Positions 41,717-44,023 of a stretch of DNA of 44,023 nucleotides are shown here, one piece after another. The notes below the pieces were generated by a model. It was given only the letters and a program-made list of their open reading frames with translations, was not told the DNA's origin and did not search any database. Location of the stretch: NCBI GenBank assembly GCA_002049455.2, contig KV919231.1:1-44023 (forward strand). The letters are read 5' to 3'. Source of the stretch: Porphyra umbilicalis. Its lineage: Eukaryota; Rhodophyta; Bangiophyceae; Bangiales; Bangiaceae. The first letter of the stretch is position 1. Every line of letters starts with the position of its first letter. A program made the position numbers and the translations under genes.

Positions 41717-42507
41717 CTACGACGCCATCGTCGCCGCGTCGTCACTGGTATTTTCCAACCCCGCTCGAATGAAGAGTACATTGTTACACCTGCGCATGCA
41801 CGTCAGTCAGCGTAGTCCGGAGCACGCAGCAACGGCGGCGGCGGGCAGGGTGAGTACAAAATGCAATACAGCAATCGAGTGCGCGTTCAATAGCAAAAGC
41901 AATACGTCAGTGATATGCTATTCATCTAACAGCGTGAGAATCAACGGCCTGGTTGGCCACACAACCCAGCCAACGACGTGCTCAGTCAGCGGAAGGCTAC
42001 ACAATGGCAGCATCCCAGTCAGAGCGACAGCCACGGAGGTATGAAGAACAGACGGAACTGAGCACCACGCTGCACAGCAAAAGAACAGGAGACAAGAAAC
42101 GTACCGGATGAGGACCTCCCCAATTCTTCCTGCCATCGCACCGCCCACCCACTCCTCCGCATCCCCGAGCAGCACGTTGAAGTAGGCGTCGGTGGACGTC
42201 AGCCGACCGCGGTACTCCATGCCCCACTTGAGGCGCACGACGACGGGGGAGCCCACCAGGGAGGCCAGGAAGGGCTTGGGGTTGACGGGGTCCAGCGCAC
42301 GCCCGCCCCCAGCCTGTGTAGTAGCACGACAACCAGAACGACTGACGCAGAGAGAGAGAAGCGTTAGGTCAATGTACAGACGGAGGGAGGACGAGACGGG
42401 AGGGGCAATGTCACAACAGCTACGGTCACGCGACATGCTGCGACATAGGCGACCCTGGAGCGGAGCGGCGATTTGGCACAAGAGAAAGAGAAACAGAAAC
42501 GCACCAT
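41717..42507 (-). CDS. SNRPF: Small nuclear ribonucleoprotein SmF, three exons
   Basis: SmF is one of seven Sm proteins that form the ring on spliceosomal snRNAs. Exons in transcription order are 42507-42505 (the ATG alone), 42313-42105 and 41789-41717, giving 94 residues. Donors are GTGCGT and GTACGT. The protein shows PVNPKPFLASLVG, then KWGMEYRGRLTSTDAYFN (Sm1) and GEVLIRCNNVLFIR (Sm2) across the second junction. KWGMEY and RCNNVLF distinguish SmF from LSm6. The C-terminus has a short acidic part as in SmF. The ATG-only exon is inferred because the ATG at 42507 is directly followed by GTGCGT and joins in phase to GCTGGGGGCGGG before the conserved start; no other Met lies near in frame. Confidence 0.9.
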
Positions 42508-43667
42508 GACGGAGGGCCCGACGCACTCAAGGAGCGCGTGTGCACAACCAAGCGTGACGTGGAAGAGTAACTGAGGCGTGGTAGCAGAGTGAAGCCGAGC
42601 ACACCGCGCACTCGGGGGAGCAGGCGGGACGACGCACGTCACACCAAGAGAAACGTTCATCACACTTTCTCAACACTCAGGCAGCCACGTTGCATAAAAG
42701 TGATGGCCCTGGTCTGTTTGATGGTCACCCTCTAGGCCATTTGATTGGATGATCCCATCTGTACGCCCAATCACGCGTATCCACGTTTCAGCATTCGATG
42801 GCCTACGATCGCTCTGGTCCAGAAGGATTACACACGCAAGCGATTACAGATTCCGCCAAAAGCGTTTACAGATGCCTTCGGGGAACCCCCACTGTACAGT
42901 ATACACTCCACACCAAGGCCCAGAAATGGTCAGCAGCGCGCCTGCACTGCCTCTCCGCTCTCTTCCGTCGTTTCGCCATCTTGTCATCTGGCCCCTCCGT
43001 CGGGCCTTTCACACCACCACTCCATCGTCGTCACCGCACCGCCATGCTCTCTCTTCGACGCGCGCGCCGCATCCGCTCCTTCTTCGGGCCCGCGCTCCGC
43101 ATCCGCCCCTTTTTTTGCCCCCCCTCCTCCCCCTTTCTCTTGCCGCATCTGCCCCATTCTTTGCCCCCCTCCCTCCCCCCATCCGCACGCCATACCAGTC
43201 GCGCTGTACTGACGTTCGTTTTTTTCCTCCATGTGTTTCACGTCCTTCCCCGTTCCCCCCCCCGGCCCCTGCCAGAGTGTTTACTCATCTCTTGTTCATT
43301 TCTTGAGGCATCTGGCGGCCTCCGCTGTCGACCTCCCCCTGCGTGTGGCGGCGCGCCGGGTGCTGTGCTTGTTTGCTTTGCTGACCATTGCTTTATACTG
43401 AGAACCATACGACAAAGATGAAGATATCAAATGGGGACCGACAATGGGGACGCGACAACTGGAGAAGAGAAAAAGACACAACGACAACTGGGGAAGAAAA
43501 AAGGGACCCAACGCAGTACACGTGGCACCTCTTGGACGGTATGTCCGACGCGATCGAGGTGCCGCCACGTATTGACATGAAGGGGAAAACGTTCAGTGTG
43601 ATACAGTCTACACGCTACACAACACAGACAAGCCACGACACGCACCTACATCAAAAGAGATGTACTA
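42508..43667. other. Unassigned pyrimidine-rich region
   Basis: The DNA just above 42507 would hold the SmF promoter. At 42950-43290 the plus strand is strongly C/T-rich. Plus-strand ORFs (for example 42749-43306) are Ser/Pro/Arg-rich shadows without domains. Confidence 0.45.
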
Positions 43668-43991
43668 CTAGCGCTTCTCACTTCGAATACACGCAGCCTC
43701 AGTCTCACTCCAAAGGAGCGAAGCCTCACGTACAACCATTGTGCGCAGTGCCTCACGCCGCGCAACCTCATCGGGGTCACCGCGCCCACGCTCTTGTTCG
43801 TACCACGCGGGCCCCCCACCGCCACCACCCCACTTGCCCCCGCCGCCGATGACTTTCTCATCCTTCTCAACCTTGACGTGTGCCCCCGGCTCAACCTTCA
43901 CGGTAAATCCCGTGAGGTTCTTCGCGATGGCCTCGGCAGAAGACAGAGTGGGTGCCATTGGCTCGATCTTGAACTTCATAGTGTTCATACG
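43668..43991 (-). CDS. Partial unidentified protein, probable last exon
   Basis: A minus-strand frame ends with a stop at 43668-43670. At its upstream edge TGTTCTTGCAG precedes CGTATGAAC, a good splice acceptor, so this is probably the last exon of a gene continuing beyond the right edge. The translation includes MKFKIEPMAPTLSSAEAIAK, then TGFTVKVEPGAHVKVEKDEK, a Gly-rich patch and a charged helical tail with WYEQERGRGDPDE. Its composition is balanced and unlike shadows. No family is recognised. A start at one of its own Met codons cannot be excluded. Confidence 0.4.
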   Translation of the reverse strand, partial: RMNTMKFKIEPMAPTLSSAEAIAKNLTGFTVKVEPGAHVKVEKDEKVIGGGGKWGGGGGGPAWYEQERGRGDPDEVARREALRTMVVREASLLWSETEAACIRSEKR

Positions 43992-44023
43992 CTGCAAGAA
44001 CAACGAGGAAGCCCTCCCGGGTC

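Noticed and set aside
41990..42095. A nearer last exon for SmF using the acceptor at about 42077
   Set aside because: It gives a tail unlike the family, whereas the exon at 41789 supplies the conserved CNNVLFIR in exact frame.

Overview
This window looks like nuclear DNA of a GC-rich photosynthetic eukaryote, most probably a red alga of the Porphyra/Pyropia type. The reasons are very high GC with long C, G and GCC runs, compact genes with few short spliceosomal introns, a nucleus-encoded plastid-type ATP synthase gamma subunit without the plant regulatory cysteines, and plastid-transit-like N-termini with an early Phe on atpC and TPI. The taxon is inferred from sequence style and protein families, not from a search.

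Layout, left to right. 1-860 is a 90-bp minisatellite that runs off the left edge. 3425-4688 is the first copy of a 1.26-kb segmental duplication whose second copy lies at 14631-15897. 4976-6138 (+) is a three-exon prefoldin subunit 1 gene, convergent with an intronless GPN3 GTPase gene (7858-6752, -). 10242-12300 (+) encodes a copine-like tandem C2 protein whose start region is disturbed by poly-C runs. 14194-12591 (-) is a four-exon NDUFS8 gene (complex I, two 4Fe-4S clusters). 18565-16851 (-) is a three-exon plastid atpC gene. 21044-22924 (+) is an intronless nucleotide-sugar transporter of the GDP-mannose transporter type. 23589-23918 is a MITE with 31-bp inverted repeats and a TA target duplication. 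25426-28003 (+) is a pogo/Tigger-type DDE transposase with a broken helix-turn-helix and a very long low-complexity insertion. 28-35 kb is mostly unassigned, with minisatellites, a hypothetical ORF at 31898-32749 and a second TA-flanked inverted-repeat element at 34367-35033. 35881-39458 (+) is a tyrosinase with a mucin-like Thr/Pro/Ala stalk. 40390-41313 (+) is a triosephosphate isomerase with a transit-peptide-like leader. 42507-41717 (-) is a three-exon SmF gene. A partial unidentified exon sits at 43668-43991 (-).

The genes do not form one pathway. They are ordinary housekeeping loci (protein folding, RNA polymerase assembly, respiration, photophosphorylation, carbon metabolism, splicing, Golgi transport) separated by repeat-rich DNA. 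The main cross-cutting signal is in the splice sites: across the nine introns I could place, eight have a donor reading GTRCGT (six GTACGT, two GTGCGT). The other notable points are the tyrosinase-stalk fusion, the modified transposase beside TA-flanked MITEs, and the duplicated promoter-plus-ORF block in which one copy lost its TATA box. Most long ORFs outside the listed genes are shadows caused by the scarcity of AT-rich stop codons.
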